From NCBI GenBank assembly GCA_965205165.1, contig OZ242037.1, positions 868,001 to 932,000 on the forward strand: a stretch of 64,000 nucleotides of DNA, given 5' to 3'. A model generated the notes under the pieces. That model was not told where the DNA came from. It searched no databases and saw only the letters and a program-made list of their open reading frames with translations. The position numbers were made by a program, and so were the translations under genes. This document shows, in pieces, positions 63,112 through 64,000 of the stretch (its first letter is position 1; the number at the start of each line of letters is the position of its first letter). The stretch is from CBDESM01 sp965205165. GTDB lineage: Bacteria > Chloroflexota > Dehalococcoidia > Bin125.

Positions 63112-64000
63112 TGCTCTCCTCCTCGTCCTGCCGCGCCGGCCCGGCCGGACTGACGTGGATGATGTCCCCCGCCCGGAGCCGGAAGTCGATCCGGCCGGGC
63201 AGATCGGGCGCGTACGTGATCCAGCGCACGCCGTTCCACAGGCTGATCGAGCCGATCTCGGGCTGCGCCTCGATCAGCTCCGATGCCGAGATGGGCGATC
63301 CGCGGTAACGGGAGAAGCCCGGCGGCAGCGGCGGCGGCCCGTCCGCCCCGAGGCCGCGCATGTCCAGCACGAGCGCCCCCGATGCATCCGGCTCCGCGGC
63401 CGGGCCCGTTGCGGCCGAAATCACGCCGACCCGCGGCGACACCGCCACCAGCCGCGCAGCGGCGATCCCGTCCTTGGTCTCGGCCGTCCCGCCGACCGGC
63501 GTCGCCAGCACCAGCGGGACCGGCCCGCCGACCGTGCCGCCCACCCGGAACGCCACCCGCGTCCCGTCGGCCGCGAGGTTGCCGTCGGCGTCCGCGACCA
63601 GCGCCTCGACGGTGAAGTCCCCGCCGAGCGAGCGATCGGCGAAATTCTCGCTGAGCGCGATCGTCTTCGGCGCGCCGGCCAGGGCGAACTCGGCCCTGCC
63701 CGTCAGCGCCCCGCCGCTCAGGTGCGCGACGTAGGCCCCGGCCGCCAGCGCGGCCGACGCGGGCGCGGTCACCGTCAGCGCGAGCCGGCAATTCAGCCGC
63801 GCGTCATCGCTGCACGAAATCGCGCCGATCAGGCCGGACGCCACGGCCGCGCCGGCCGGCCCGCTGAAACGTCTGACCGTCGCGTCCCGCGGCAGGGCGG
63901 CCGCGAGCCCGCCCGCGTCCCTCGCGGAGATGGTGAAGGACAGCTCGTCCAAGTCCCCCTCGACCGCGGATGTCCGCGCCGTCCCGCCGCCGGAAACGAC
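63086..64000 (-). CDS. Ig-like surface or exported protein (5' partial)
   Basis: The frame is open to the right edge, so the start is missing. 304 residues are visible. They include a domain resembling bacterial Ig-like (Big-1/invasin type): LVADADGNLAADGTRVAFRV and AETKDGIAAARLVAVSPRVG. The C-terminus reads GDIIHVSPAGPA then an acidic Gly-rich tail. The lack of a C-terminal anchor leaves localisation open. Coupled to bcp by overlap. Confidence 0.55.
   Translation of the reverse strand, partial: VVSGGGTARTSAVEGDLDELSFTISARDAGGLAAALPRDATVRRFSGPAGAAVASGLIGAISCSDDARLNCRLALTVTAPASAALAAGAYVAHLSGGALTGRAEFALAGAPKTIALSENFADRSLGGDFTVEALVADADGNLAADGTRVAFRVGGTVGGPVPLVLATPVGGTAETKDGIAAARLVAVSPRVGVISAATGPAAEPDASGALVLDMRGLGADGPPPLPPGFSRYRGSPISASELIEAQPEIGSISLWNGVRWITYAPDLPGRIDFRLRAGDIIHVSPAGPARQDEEESSGGDAGGG

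Overview
The window reads as about 64 kb of chromosome from a very GC-rich bacterium with strong third-position G/C bias, so long antisense open frames are common and were discarded. Lipobox lipoproteins, short leaderless genes, a UPF0182 membrane protein, a PAC2 protein, three luciferase-like flavin monooxygenases, the order rpmB / fakA-type / degV / recG and a non-zinc S14 suggest a Chloroflexota (Dehalococcoidia- or SAR202-like) or actinobacterial lineage. This is inference from gene content only. A selenocysteine tRNA gene shows that the organism probably decodes UGA as Sec; selA, selB and selD are not in the window.

Layout. 0-6.9 kb: an accessory-looking block (partial HNH nuclease, amidohydrolase, Fic protein behind an operator-like repeat array, Mrr-type nuclease, isocitrate/isopropylmalate-type dehydrogenase, DUF1828-like pair) ending at selC. 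7-9.8 kb: DUF4956, VTC and CotH set. 9.9-25.4 kb: a dispersed arginine cluster (argC, argJ, argB, argD, argG, argH) plus rpe, interrupted by a molybdopterin oxidoreductase, a UPF0182 gene and, between argG and argH, a tandemly duplicated and partly decayed cluster of exported Cys-rich proteins that look like an undescribed family. 25-33 kb: acyltransferase-like protein, RRM protein, rpmB, fakA/degV, recG, RibD-like reductase. 33-46 kb: small proteins, aminotransferase, a frameshifted DUF418 gene, ketopantoate-reductase-like gene, OLD-like ATPase/nuclease, two luciferase-like monooxygenases, S9 peptidase, MFS exporter, nitroreductase. 46-50 kb: two tandem AlbA_2/Schlafen-type regulators with related operators and degenerate ~60 bp repeat arrays. 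50-57 kb: monooxygenase-DinB-MBL operon and an iron ABC transporter. 57-64 kb: PAC2, ferredoxin:thioredoxin-reductase-like selenoprotein and rpsN operon, methyltransferase, znuB, orn, znuA with a very long His/Asp/Glu tract, peroxiredoxin, and a partial surface-type protein.

The most notable finding is the gene at 57546-58043 (minus). It encodes a ferredoxin:thioredoxin reductase catalytic subunit with exact CPC-X16-CPC-X8-CH-U spacing, in which the last catalytic cysteine codon is an in-frame UGA followed by a suitable stem-loop. Ordinary gene calling would split it into two ORFs. selC lies 51 kb away in the same window.

The sequence also shows a recurring promoter form, TANNNT followed 6-8 nt later by the start codon (leaderless), including divergent pairs whose -10 hexamers overlap between short inverted repeats.
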